DNA of 7,751 nucleotides from Dehalococcoidia bacterium. Its GTDB lineage: Bacteria > Chloroflexota > Dehalococcoidia > SM23-28-2. The notes under the pieces are model-generated. The model was not told the origin of the DNA. It made no database searches and was given only the letters and a program-made list of their open reading frames with translations. The first letter of the stretch is position 1; each line of letters begins with the position of its first letter. Location of the stretch: positions 1 to 7,751 of the forward strand of contig JALHUG010000312.1 of the NCBI GenBank assembly GCA_022866185.1, written 5' to 3'. Of the stretch, positions 1 through 7,657 are shown piece by piece. A program made the position numbers and the translations under genes.

Positions 1-1116
1 GGGATGGTGGACAACATCCAGCAGGCCACCGAGTCCATCCTCAACTCGGTGGAGAAGGCCGAGAGGTCCAGCGGCACCCGCATCGTCTCAGCCCAGGTGA
101 GCATCAGCGGCAACCACATCAGTTGCATGACCAACCGCGCCGTCGTGGCCATCCCCGGCCGCAACCGACCCATCGGGCCGGAGGATGTAGCCCGCGCCCT
201 GGATGCGGCAGAGGCCATCAGCATCCCCAGCGACCGGCAGGTGCTGCACGTCATCCCTCGCTGCTTCGTGGTGGACGGCCAGGAGCGGGTCAGCGACCCC
301 GTGGGCATGCACGGCCAGCGCCTGGACGTGGAGACGCTCATCGTCACTGGTAGCGTGGCTGCCATCCAGAACCTAACCAAGTGCGTGGAGGGAGCGGGCG
401 TTCAGGTGGAGGATCTGGTGCTGAGCGCCCTGGCCAGCGCCGAAGCCGTGCTGGAAGAAGAAGAGAAGCGGCAGGGCGTGGTGATAGCCGATATCGGCGG
501 CGGCACCACCGGCGTCTGCGTGTTCGTCGAAGGCAGCGCCTTCCACACCGCCATCCTGCCCGTGGGCGGCTATCACCTCACCCACGACCTGGTGGCCGGC
601 CTCAGGGCACCCTTCGAAGCCGCAGAGGAGGCCAAGACCCTCTACGGCCACGCCATCCCCAGCACCATCGATTCCGAGGAAATGGTAGAGATCGCCACCT
701 GCGGTGCCGATAGACGAAAGACCGTCTCCCGCCGTCGCCTGGCCGAGATCCTCCAGGCGCGCGTGGAGGAGGTGCTGGAGATGATCTACATGGACGTGCG
801 GCGGGCCGGCTACGATGAACTCCTGGCCGCCGGCCTCGTCCTCAGCGGCGGCTCGGCCAACCTGCCGGGCATGGACGTTCTGGCCGAGCAGGTGCTGCGC
901 ATGCCCGCCCGCATCGGCGTGCCGCGCGGTCTCTACGGCCTATCGGACATTCTCGCCAACCCAGCCTATTCCACCGGCGTCGGGCTCCTCCACTGGGCCC
1001 TGCACGAGAAGCAACCGGACAAGCACGGGCGTAGGCTGGTCGAGAAGGCGCACGCCTCTCCTTTGGGGTGGCTGCGCAACATTGGTCGCTGGTTCAGGTT
1101 CCTCTTGCCTGAATAG
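1..1116 (+). CDS. ftsA: Cell division protein FtsA, N-terminally truncated by the window edge
   Basis: Actin-like ATPase that tethers FtsZ filaments to the inner face of the membrane and recruits later divisome proteins. The reading frame is already open at base 1; the first ATG (base 4) is not the real start, because it corresponds to the family's internal segment near 'kG.ivd...v..sI..Av..aE'. About 30-50 residues with the first phosphate-binding motif lie upstream. Numbering from that ATG: SHS2/1C domain about 28-115 (QVSISGNHIS, then DPVGMHGQRLDV 98-109), phosphate-2 motif IADIGGGTTG 161-170, VGGYHLTHDL 187-196 (T193 in the conserved GG.h.T.D pattern), adenosine motif GLVLSGGSANLPG 277-289. 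The C-terminus (about 354-369, GWLRNIGRWFRFLLP) is an amphipathic helix as in the FtsA membrane-targeting sequence. The stop is 50 nt before ftsZ with no terminator between, so the two are probably co-transcribed. Family assignment is secure; only the 5' end is missing. Confidence 0.95.
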   Translation, partial: GMVDNIQQATESILNSVEKAERSSGTRIVSAQVSISGNHISCMTNRAVVAIPGRNRPIGPEDVARALDAAEAISIPSDRQVLHVIPRCFVVDGQERVSDPVGMHGQRLDVETLIVTGSVAAIQNLTKCVEGAGVQVEDLVLSALASAEAVLEEEEKRQGVVIADIGGGTTGVCVFVEGSAFHTAILPVGGYHLTHDLVAGLRAPFEAAEEAKTLYGHAIPSTIDSEEMVEIATCGADRRKTVSRRRLAEILQARVEEVLEMIYMDVRRAGYDELLAAGLVLSGGSANLPGMDVLAEQVLRMPARIGVPRGLYGLSDILANPAYSTGVGLLHWALHEKQPDKHGRRLVEKAHASPLGWLRNIGRWFRFLLPE

Positions 1117-1153
1117 CGACCGAAGCAGACGGATAAGGGCAGCACAAAAGGGG

Positions 1154-1166
1154 AAAGGAGGCAAAG
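1154..1166 (+). promoter_or_regulatory. Ribosome binding site fixing the GTG start of ftsZ
   Basis: AAAGGAGG at 1154-1161 is a near-perfect Shine-Dalgarno sequence, 5 nt before GTG 1167. A second in-frame GTG at 1176 would be 14 nt away and is less likely. Both GTGs lie in a run of three 9-bp units (AAAGGAGGC, then AAAGGTGGC twice, 1154-1180). Confidence 0.85.
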
Positions 1167-2249
1167 GTGGCAAAGGTGGCGAACAGGCCAGACACTGAAG
1201 GCCTGCCACCCATCAAGGTGGTAGGGGTAGGTGGCGCCGGTTGTAACGCCGTGAATCGAATGATCGAGGCCGGCGTGAAGGGCGTCCAGTTCGTGGGCAT
1301 CAACACCGATACCCAGGCCCTGATGCGCTGCGAGGCGGAGTCGCGGCTGCGCATCGGCGAGCGGCAAACCAAGGGCCTAGGCGTAGGCGGCGACGCTGAT
1401 CGGGGCCAGCGAGCCGCCGAAGAGAGCCGGGATGAGATCCTGGAGGCAATACGCGGCGCCGAGATGGTGTTCATCACCGCTGGCATGGGCGGTGGCCCCG
1501 GCACCGGTGCCGCTCCCATCGTCGCCGAGACAGCCAAGGAGGCGGGTGCCCTGACCGTGGCCGTGGTCACCAAGCCCTTCTCCTTCGAAGGCTCGCGCCG
1601 CCGCCTTCAGGCCGAGAATGGCATCACCATGATGCGGGAACGTGTCGACACCCTCATCGTCATCCCCAACGACCGCCTGCTCTCCATCTGCGACCAGAAG
1701 ACCAGCCTCGGCGAGGCCTTCCGGGTAGCCGACGACGTCCTTCGTCAGGGCATCCAGGGCATCTCTGAACTCATCACCACACCCGGCGACATCAACCTGG
1801 ACTTCGCCGACGTACGGCGGATCATGAGCGAGGCCGGCCCCGCCCTGATGGCCATCGGTCGCGCCGCCGGCGAAAACCGAGCAGCGGATGCTGCCAAGGC
1901 AGCCATCAGCAGCCCCCTGCTGGACGTCACCATCCACGGGGCTCGTGGCGTGCTGTTCAACGTCACCGCCTCCACCAAACTCGCCCTGCACGAGCTGAAC
2001 ATGGCCGCCCAGATCATCGCCGAGGTAGTGGACCCTGACGCCGAGATCATCTTCGGCACCGCCACCGACCCCAACATGGGCGATGAGGTTCAGATCACCG
2101 TCATCGCTGTGGGCTTCGCCATGCCGGAGCTCCACGAGGAGCCAGCGCGAGATGAGAGGCTGCGCCAGCTCAGGGTCGAATCTCTGGAGCAGAGTCTGGC
2201 CGACACGGAACTACCAAGTTTTTTGCGACGCCCGGTGGTCCACCGCTAA
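1167..2249 (+). CDS. ftsZ: Cell division GTPase FtsZ
   Basis: Tubulin-like GTPase that polymerises into the cytoplasmic Z-ring. 360 residues, GTG start chosen by the strong ribosome binding site. Features: nucleotide-binding VVGVGGAGCNAVN 18-30; NTDTQAL 47-53; GLGVGGD 70-76; tubulin signature at 108-114; KPFSFEGSRR 136-145; IPNDRLL 166-172; T7 (synergy) loop NLDFADV 210-216 supplying the catalytic Asp for the neighbouring subunit; AISSPLL 246-252; and a C-terminal peptide ELPSFLRRP 348-356 of the type that binds FtsA. The linker between core (ends about 318) and C-terminal peptide is short, under 30 residues. Odd: the tubulin signature reads GGGPGTG, where the family almost always has GGGTGTG (Pro at residue 111). 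All other active-site segments look intact, so I infer a functional GTPase. It follows ftsA by 50 nt and is closed by an intrinsic terminator 62 nt after its stop. Confidence 0.98.
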   Translation: MAKVANRPDTEGLPPIKVVGVGGAGCNAVNRMIEAGVKGVQFVGINTDTQALMRCEAESRLRIGERQTKGLGVGGDADRGQRAAEESRDEILEAIRGAEMVFITAGMGGGPGTGAAPIVAETAKEAGALTVAVVTKPFSFEGSRRRLQAENGITMMRERVDTLIVIPNDRLLSICDQKTSLGEAFRVADDVLRQGIQGISELITTPGDINLDFADVRRIMSEAGPALMAIGRAAGENRAADAAKAAISSPLLDVTIHGARGVLFNVTASTKLALHELNMAAQIIAEVVDPDAEIIFGTATDPNMGDEVQITVIAVGFAMPELHEEPARDERLRQLRVESLEQSLADTELPSFLRRPVVHR

Positions 2250-2271
2250 AAGGCAACGGCTCACCGGGCGT
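2228..2271 (+). other. Inverted repeat enclosing the ftsZ stop codon
   Basis: ACGCCCGGTG (2228-2237) and CACCGGGCGT (2262-2271) are perfect 10-bp inverted copies. The ftsZ TAA (2247-2249) lies in the loop. No T-run follows, so it is not a classical terminator; it could protect the mRNA end or be chance. Confidence 0.45.
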
Positions 2272-2311
2272 TAGACGCTGAACAAGCCAGAGGCTTCTAC
2301 CACCACCTCCT

Positions 2312-2359
2312 GGGCAGCGGGCTTGACCAGGGCAGGATAAGCTCGCTGCCCCCCTTTTT
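2312..2359 (+). terminator. Intrinsic terminator of the ftsA-ftsZ transcript
   Basis: A 13-bp stem, GGGCAGCGGGCTT (2312-2324) with AAGCTCGCTGCCC (2339-2351), contains one G-U wobble and a 14-nt loop, and is followed by CCC and TTTTT (2355-2359). The T-run is only on the plus side, so it acts on ftsZ transcripts and not on the convergent hydrolase gene. Confidence 0.85.
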
Positions 2360-2371
2360 ACCCCTGGGGCG

Positions 2372-3166
2372 CTACTCGACCTGCGACAGGAACTCCTCAA
2401 TGGCGGCCGTCACCTTCTCCGGCTGCTCCAGCGGCGTCATGTGCCCCGCCCCGACGATCTTCTCCAGCCGCGACCCTGCGATCTGCCGGTGGATCGCCTC
2501 CGCCCTCTCCGGCGTGGTAGCCATATCCTCATCCCCTACGATCACCAGCGTCGGCACCCGAATGCTTTTGATCTCGTCCGTTATGTCCCTCCGGCGCGCC
2601 ACCGCCAGCGTCGCGCGGTACACCCCCTGGGGGTTGAGGTTGCGGAACTGCTCCTTGAAGGCCTCCAACTCCTGGGGCTGTCCCCCGATGAACGCCTGGC
2701 TGAAGAAGATCGGGATCACGCCCTGCATGATAGCCTCCGGCCCCTGCTCTCTCATTACCTGAGCCAGCATCTCGTACTGGTGAGCACGCTCCGCCTGCTC
2801 GGGGCCGGCCGAGGTGTCCAGCAGCACCAGCGACCGCACCACCTCGGGGTGGGCCAGGGCCAGGCGCATCGCCACCATGCCCCCCATCGATAGCCCCGCC
2901 ACGTGGGCCAGTTCCAGCCCCAGGTGCCTCATCACCTGGTACACGTCCTCCGCCATCACCTCCAGCGTGTACTCCCCACCCGGCGCCGCCGACTGCCCGT
3001 GCCCCCGAAAGTCGATGCTGACGCAACGATACTTCCCCAACAGCGCCGCCACCTGGCTACGCCACATCCGCGTATCGAAGGCGAGGCCGTGCAGGAAGAG
3101 CAGCGGAAAGCCCCGTCCTGCCTCCTCGTAGTAGACCTCCGTGCCATTGACCGTTACGGTAGCCAT
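2372..3166 (-). CDS. Alpha/beta-fold hydrolase
   Basis: 264-residue single-domain hydrolase of the alpha/beta-hydrolase superfamily (esterase, lactonase, enol-lactonase or C-C hydrolase type); the substrate cannot be read from the sequence. Motifs: oxyanion-hole segment LFLHGLAFD 23-31 (HG at 26-27), IDFRGHGQSA 51-60, nucleophile elbow GLSMGG 91-96 with Ser93, acid in GDEDMATTP 211-219 (probably Asp214), and catalytic His242 in GAGHMTPLEQP 239-249. A helical cap lies about 120-190. No signal peptide or membrane segment, so probably cytoplasmic. The start at 3166 (MATVTVNG) follows an AGGGGGG ribosome binding site with a 6-nt gap. A longer version from the ATG at 3202 would overlap the likely -10 box and adds residues unlike the family. 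Convergent with ftsZ, divergent from nrdR; probably its own transcription unit. Confidence 0.93.
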   Translation of the reverse strand: MATVTVNGTEVYYEEAGRGFPLLFLHGLAFDTRMWRSQVAALLGKYRCVSIDFRGHGQSAAPGGEYTLEVMAEDVYQVMRHLGLELAHVAGLSMGGMVAMRLALAHPEVVRSLVLLDTSAGPEQAERAHQYEMLAQVMREQGPEAIMQGVIPIFFSQAFIGGQPQELEAFKEQFRNLNPQGVYRATLAVARRRDITDEIKSIRVPTLVIVGDEDMATTPERAEAIHRQIAGSRLEKIVGAGHMTPLEQPEKVTAAIEEFLSQVE

Positions 3167-3172
3167 AACATG

Positions 3173-3206
3173 CCCCCCTACTTGATGGTTGATGGCCCCC
3201 ATTATA
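3173..3206 (-). promoter_or_regulatory. -10 box and ribosome binding site of the hydrolase gene
   Basis: On the minus strand a perfect TATAAT occupies 3206-3201, and AGGGGGG (3179-3173) lies 6 nt before ATG 3166. The predicted leader is about 28 nt. No good -35 hexamer is visible at 16-18 bp; the region where it would lie is inside a GC-rich hairpin, so the promoter may be weak or activator-dependent. Confidence 0.45.
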
Positions 3207-3215
3207 CTCGGGAGT

Positions 3216-3263
3216 GCAGAGGGGCGAAGCCCCTTTGCCGGGGGTCTGGGGGTGTCCCCCAGA
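3216..3263. repeat. Pair of GC-rich hairpins between divergent promoters
   Basis: First hairpin: 10-bp stem GCAGAGGGGC (3216-3225) with GCCCCTTTGC (3229-3238), GAA loop, one G-U pair. Second hairpin: TCTGGGGG (3245-3252) with CCCCCAGA (3256-3263), TGT loop. They lie between the hydrolase and nrdR promoters, where no terminator is needed, and look like a dispersed REP-type element. Only one copy is in this window, so the repeat nature is inferred. Confidence 0.5.
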
Positions 3264-3296
3264 GTTCAAGACCAGGGCGGGCGGGTGCGAACAAGA

Positions 3297-3343
3297 CCAC
3301 AAAATCTTGGGCCTAGTCTCTTGACTTCCCCAACATGTTGTGG
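3297..3343 (+). promoter_or_regulatory. Candidate tandem NrdR boxes upstream of nrdR
   Basis: Two palindromes match the published NrdR-box consensus acaCwAtATaTwGtgt at 11 of 16 positions each. Box 1 core CAAAATCTTG is at 3300-3309, box 2 core CAACATGTTG (a perfect palindrome) at 3331-3340. Each core matches 8 of 10, missing only the same two central positions. Their centres are 31 bp apart, about three helical turns, the spacing known for paired NrdR boxes. Box 1 lies just upstream of the -35 hexamer, and box 2 lies between -35 and -10. This implies autorepression of nrdR. Confidence 0.65.
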
Positions 3344-3349
3344 TATTCT
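3321..3349 (+). promoter_or_regulatory. Sigma70-type promoter of nrdR
   Basis: TTGACT (3321-3326), a 17-bp spacer and TATTCT (3344-3349), about 31 nt before the nrdR start. Both hexamers match consensus at five (TTGACT) and four (TATTCT) of six positions with ideal spacing. Confidence 0.7.
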
Positions 3350-3379
3350 AACCCTTGTCCCCCTAAGGGTGGTAGAGCT

Positions 3380-3946
3380 ATGAAGTGCCCTTACTGCGGC
3401 TTCGACGACTCTAAAGTCACCGACTCGCGGGCCATGGAGGGCGGCATCCGCCGCCGGCGCGAGTGCCTCTCCTGCGGCCAGCGCTTCACCACCGCCGAGC
3501 GCGTGGAGCTGGGCGGCCTGATGGTGGTGAAGAAGGACGGCCGCCGCGAGGAGTTCTCGCGCGAGAAGATCCTGCTCGGCGTGCGCAAGGCCTGCGAGAA
3601 GCGCTCGATACCGCAGGGGGCCGTCGAGGCCCTGGTGGACGACGTGGAGACGCAGGTCTACGCCCAGGGCAAGGCCGAGGTGCCCACAAGCCTCATCGGC
3701 GAGCTGGTGATCGACCGCCTGCGCGAGCTGGACGAGGTGGCCTACATCCGCTTCGCCAGCGTCTATCGCGCCTTCCACGACGTGGACGACCTGAAGGAGG
3801 CGCTGGCCGTCCTGGAGCAAAACCGCATCCAGCCGGCGGCCGCCACGACCGGCCAGCTACCGCTGCTGCCCGTCGAGGCGCTCGAGGGGCTCTCGCCCCG
3901 CCGACGGGGGGCAGTGACCGGCGGACGGAGGAGGCGCGAGGGGTGA
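3380..3946 (+). CDS. nrdR: Transcriptional repressor NrdR
   Basis: Zinc-ribbon/ATP-cone repressor that reads the ATP:dATP balance and binds paired NrdR boxes before ribonucleotide reductase genes. 188 residues. Zinc ribbon: Cys3, Cys6, Cys29, Cys32 with the family's KVTDSR (12-17) and RRRREC (24-29). ATP-cone about 47-137: VVKKDGRREEFSREKI 49-64, ACEKRSI 71-77, then ELDEVAYIRFASVYRAFHD 116-134, the family signature. The start is ATG 3380, because MKCPYCG is the invariant family N-terminus; a frame-open extension to 3335 would run through the -10 box. The ribosome binding site AAGGGTGG (3365-3372) is acceptable. The tail (about 145-188) is some 35-40 residues longer than usual, ending Arg/Gly-rich. 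No clear terminator follows before the convergent gene at 3987. Confidence 0.97.
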   Translation: MKCPYCGFDDSKVTDSRAMEGGIRRRRECLSCGQRFTTAERVELGGLMVVKKDGRREEFSREKILLGVRKACEKRSIPQGAVEALVDDVETQVYAQGKAEVPTSLIGELVIDRLRELDEVAYIRFASVYRAFHDVDDLKEALAVLEQNRIQPAAATTGQLPLLPVEALEGLSPRRRGAVTGGRRRREG

Positions 3947-3986
3947 GGCAGGACGCGTGCTCGGAGAGAGGCCTAGGGGAGCCAGC

Positions 3987-4271
3987 CTAATGGCAGTACC
4001 GGTCAATCGCGTCCTTGAGTGTCGCGTACTGGGGTATGGACTCCTGCGCTGTGCCTCTCATGTCTGTGTGAGTAATCGGCTGGGCATTGCCGAGAGCTTC
4101 CAGCGCAGCCTCGCATCGCTGGGCGTCCAGCTCTGCCTGCGTTGGGCCAGCCCGGACGGGGACGGAGGCTTCGTTGCCGTCCTGCCACTCATTAATGGAC
4201 CAGCCCACGCCGAGACCCAGGCCGCCGACGGCGAGGAGGAGTATGGCGGGAATGAGCCACCGTTTCGTCAC
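3987..4271 (-). CDS. Small single-pass membrane protein, function unknown
   Basis: 94 residues read from GTG 4271: a short basic N-terminus (MTKRW), one hydrophobic helix about 5-24 (LIPAILLLAVGGLGLGVGW), then a polar domain with two cysteines (Cys53 and Cys93) that could form a disulfide outside the membrane. The frame is open to a TTG at 4307 and has an ATG at 4283, but neither has a ribosome binding site and both fall on a good minus-strand promoter (TTGCAG, 17 bp, TATGAT). Its predicted +1 falls at about 4271-4272, so I prefer a leaderless start at GTG 4271. It lies antisense between nrdR and nrdJ, tail to tail with nrdR and 60 nt from the divergent 99-residue gene. I do not recognise the family. 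The clean membrane-anchor architecture makes this the better choice over the plus-strand frame across it. Confidence 0.6.
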   Translation of the reverse strand: MTKRWLIPAILLLAVGGLGLGVGWSINEWQDGNEASVPVRAGPTQAELDAQRCEAALEALGNAQPITHTDMRGTAQESIPQYATLKDAIDRYCH

Positions 4272-4278
4272 GTGCCCG

Positions 4279-4307
4279 ATCATAACCGGAAGAACGAGAA
4301 ACTGCAA
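4279..4307 (-). promoter_or_regulatory. Minus-strand promoter for the small membrane protein
   Basis: On the minus strand TTGCAG (4307-4302), a 17-bp spacer and TATGAT (4284-4279; five of six match TATAAT). The expected start point is 7-8 nt later, at the GTG of the gene, giving a leaderless mRNA. Confidence 0.5.
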
Positions 4308-4331
4308 TGCTGAAGGAAGGAGCTGAGGCCA

Positions 4332-4631
4332 ATGGCCGGAGAATTTGACCCTGAGGAATTCCGCCCTGCCGACCTAGAGGCTGAGCGGTTGTACGATTCG
4401 GATCCAGAGTTCCGTCGACTCTGGGTGGAAAAGTGCCAGGCGAAGAGAGACGCTTACCCACTTGTAGGGACGGTAGGTTTTCGCACGGAAGGACAGGGCC
4501 ATCCATCAAACGCCCGTGTCGTTTCTACGACCGAAGACGCCGAGGTGTGGAGCCGCCTGCAGCGTGCCGAGCAGGAGCTAAAGGAGTATTGCGACAAGAA
4601 GGGGCTTCCTGACCTGTCGCAGCGGCAATAA
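4332..4631 (+). CDS. Acidic 99-residue hypothetical protein
   Basis: I do not recognise the family. It is soluble, with no signal or membrane segment: an acidic N-terminus (MAGEFDPEEFRPADLEAERL), two charged probable helices about 14-36, a Gly-rich middle (47-56) and a C-terminal helix (about 68-88) rich in Glu, Lys and Arg. Cys34 and Cys87 are the only cysteines. The AGGAAGGAG stretch (about 4315-4322) before ATG 4332 is a plausible ribosome binding site at the long end of normal spacing. Third codon positions are visibly less GC-rich than in nrdJ, which may point to a recent arrival or weak selection. It precedes nrdJ by 50 nt on the same strand and could share its transcript. Confidence 0.6.
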   Translation: MAGEFDPEEFRPADLEAERLYDSDPEFRRLWVEKCQAKRDAYPLVGTVGFRTEGQGHPSNARVVSTTEDAEVWSRLQRAEQELKEYCDKKGLPDLSQRQ

Positions 4632-4640
4632 GCAGGCCTC

Positions 4641-4681
4641 ATGACCACCGCACCCGAGACCATCGCAGACGGAGGCACGCC

Positions 4682-4685
<4 letters not shown>
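4641..4685 (+). CDS. Possible 14-codon leader peptide overlapping the nrdJ start
   Basis: ATG 4641 opens a mini-frame (MTTAPETIADGGTP) whose TGA overlaps the nrdJ ATG as ATGA (4682-4685). Its first nine bases (ATGACCACC) are the same as those of nrdJ, so it could also be a partial duplication of the nrdJ start. It has only a weak ribosome binding site (AGCAGG), so evidence for translation is thin. Confidence 0.2.
4671..4675 (+). promoter_or_regulatory. Ribosome binding site of nrdJ
   Basis: GGAGG, 6 nt before ATG 4682, selects this start over the upstream mini-frame. No NrdR box or cobalamin riboswitch is recognisable in the 50 nt between the preceding gene and nrdJ. Confidence 0.75.
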
Positions 4686-7063
<2,378 letters not shown>

Positions 7064-7071
7064 GGCACCGT

Positions 7072-7099
7072 GTAGGGGTCGATGGCCATCGACCCCTAC
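7072..7099. repeat. Perfect 28-bp palindrome after nrdJ
   Basis: Arms GTAGGGGTCGATGG (7072-7085) and CCATCGACCCCTAC (7086-7099). It starts 9 nt after the nrdJ stop. It has no T-run, so it is not a classical terminator, but as RNA it would form a strong hairpin protecting or ending the nrdJ mRNA. Confidence 0.85.
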
Positions 7100-7123
7100 G
7101 GCCCGCCGCGGCGCGCGGGTATC

Positions 7124-7161
7124 TTGACATCGTGCCATTTATGTGTCATGATGTCATCACC
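7124..7161 (+). promoter_or_regulatory. Promoter and probable operator of the toxin-antitoxin module
   Basis: Perfect TTGACA (7124-7129), a 17-bp spacer and an extended -10 (TGT then CATGAT, 7144-7152). The start point would be near 7159, only about 3 nt before the antitoxin ATG, so the mRNA is nearly leaderless, which fits the lack of a ribosome binding site. TGACATC (7125-7131) and GATGTCA (7150-7156) form an inverted repeat covering both hexamers, and TGTCA recurs at 7144-7148 and 7152-7156. These suit ribbon-helix-helix antitoxin binding and autorepression. Confidence 0.6.
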
Positions 7162-7425
7162 ATGAGAAAAATGATGGTCTACCTGCCAGATGAGATGCAC
7201 GAAGGGCTGCGCCACCTCGCCTTCGGGCGCCGCACCTCCATCGCTGACCTCATCCGCCGGGCCGTGGAGGCCGCCTACGGCGAGATCCTGGAAGACATCC
7301 GCGACATGGAAGCCGAGATCGCCAGCTATCTGGAGGACCCCTCGTCTTCTGTCTCGCTGGATGAGTTCGTAGCTCAGCGAAAACTGCGTGTACCGGGTCG
7401 AGCTAAAGCCGCGCGCCCAGCGTGA
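7162..7425 (+). CDS. Ribbon-helix-helix antitoxin of a type II toxin-antitoxin pair
   Basis: 87 residues. The N-terminus is a ribbon-helix-helix DNA-binding fold: strand KMMVYLP (3-9), helix A about 10-22, turn with RRTS (23-26), helix B IADLIRRAVEAAYG (27-40). A charged helix follows (about 41-58), and the tail (about 60-87) would wrap the toxin. ATG 7162 is chosen because it lies just after the predicted transcription start; ATGs at 7171 and 7174 are possible alternatives. No ribosome binding site is seen. The reading frame stays open far upstream across nrdJ, but that is a shadow of nrdJ coding sequence. Its end overlaps the toxin start by 38 nt. Expected role: neutralise the toxin and repress the promoter at 7124-7152. 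Confidence 0.82.
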   Translation: MRKMMVYLPDEMHEGLRHLAFGRRTSIADLIRRAVEAAYGEILEDIRDMEAEIASYLEDPSSSVSLDEFVAQRKLRVPGRAKAARPA

Positions 7426-7657
7426 GTTTGACCGCCTATCCAGTGGCGACCAGGGCCGCGTGCTTGCCGTCCTCGTCGGGTTAGCTGACGAACCGCGTCC
7501 TAGACAGTCGGTTAAGCTCAGTGGCGCCATCCACCGCTTGAGAGTGGGGCCGTTTCGCATAATCTACGCCGTCTTCGACCGCGACCAGTTGGTGCTCATC
7601 GGCAAGGTCGCCCGCCGGGAGAAGGATACCTACGATGACATCGACAGGCTGCTCTAG
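7388..7657 (+). CDS. RelE/ParE-family toxin
   Basis: 89 residues of the RelE/ParE superfamily: MYRVELKPRAQREFDRL (1-17), then VKLSGAIHRLRVGPFRIIYAV (42-62), the typical 'kL.g...RlR.G.yRiiY' core, and KVARREKDTY (73-82) matching the C-terminal 'v.hRr..Y'. Candidate functional residues are Arg50, Arg52, Arg57, Arg76, Arg77 and Tyr82. The basic and aromatic set favours a RelE-like ribosome-dependent mRNA nuclease over a ParE gyrase poison, but sequence alone does not settle this. Starts at GTG 7388 inside the antitoxin gene without a clear ribosome binding site, so translation is probably coupled to that of the antitoxin. Full length, no broken motifs. The stop at 7655-7657 abuts the second nrdJ-tail repeat. 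Confidence 0.88.
   Translation: MYRVELKPRAQREFDRLSSGDQGRVLAVLVGLADEPRPRQSVKLSGAIHRLRVGPFRIIYAVFDRDQLVLIGKVARREKDTYDDIDRLL

Noticed and set aside
1093..1113. Small hairpin TTCAGG...CCTGAA at the ftsA stop
   Set aside because: Only 6 bp with no T-run, and ftsZ follows at 50 nt; not a credible terminator.
1377..2135. 252-codon minus-strand frame within ftsZ
   Set aside because: Shadow of ftsZ codon bias, with no recognisable motif.
2284..2296. AAGCC-AGA-GGCTT hairpin as terminator for the minus-strand hydrolase
   Set aside because: A 5-bp stem with only scattered Ts after it on the minus strand is too weak to call.
3947..3986. Terminator between convergent nrdR and the small membrane gene
   Set aside because: No stem with a following T-run on either strand, only a short CCTAGG palindrome.
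3957..4313. Plus-strand frame of 118 codons between nrdR and the 99-residue gene
   Set aside because: It is opposite the minus-strand membrane protein. It has no coherent domain or ribosome binding site, whereas the minus frame has a promoter and a clean membrane anchor.
4632..4681. Cobalamin riboswitch before the B12-dependent reductase
   Set aside because: Only 50 nt are available, with no B12-box-like sequence or suitable fold. The upstream sequence is coding.
7064..7161. CRISPR or transposon inverted ends formed by the GTAGGGG palindromes
   Set aside because: Only two copies 624 bp apart with genes between, no spacer array and no transposase in view.
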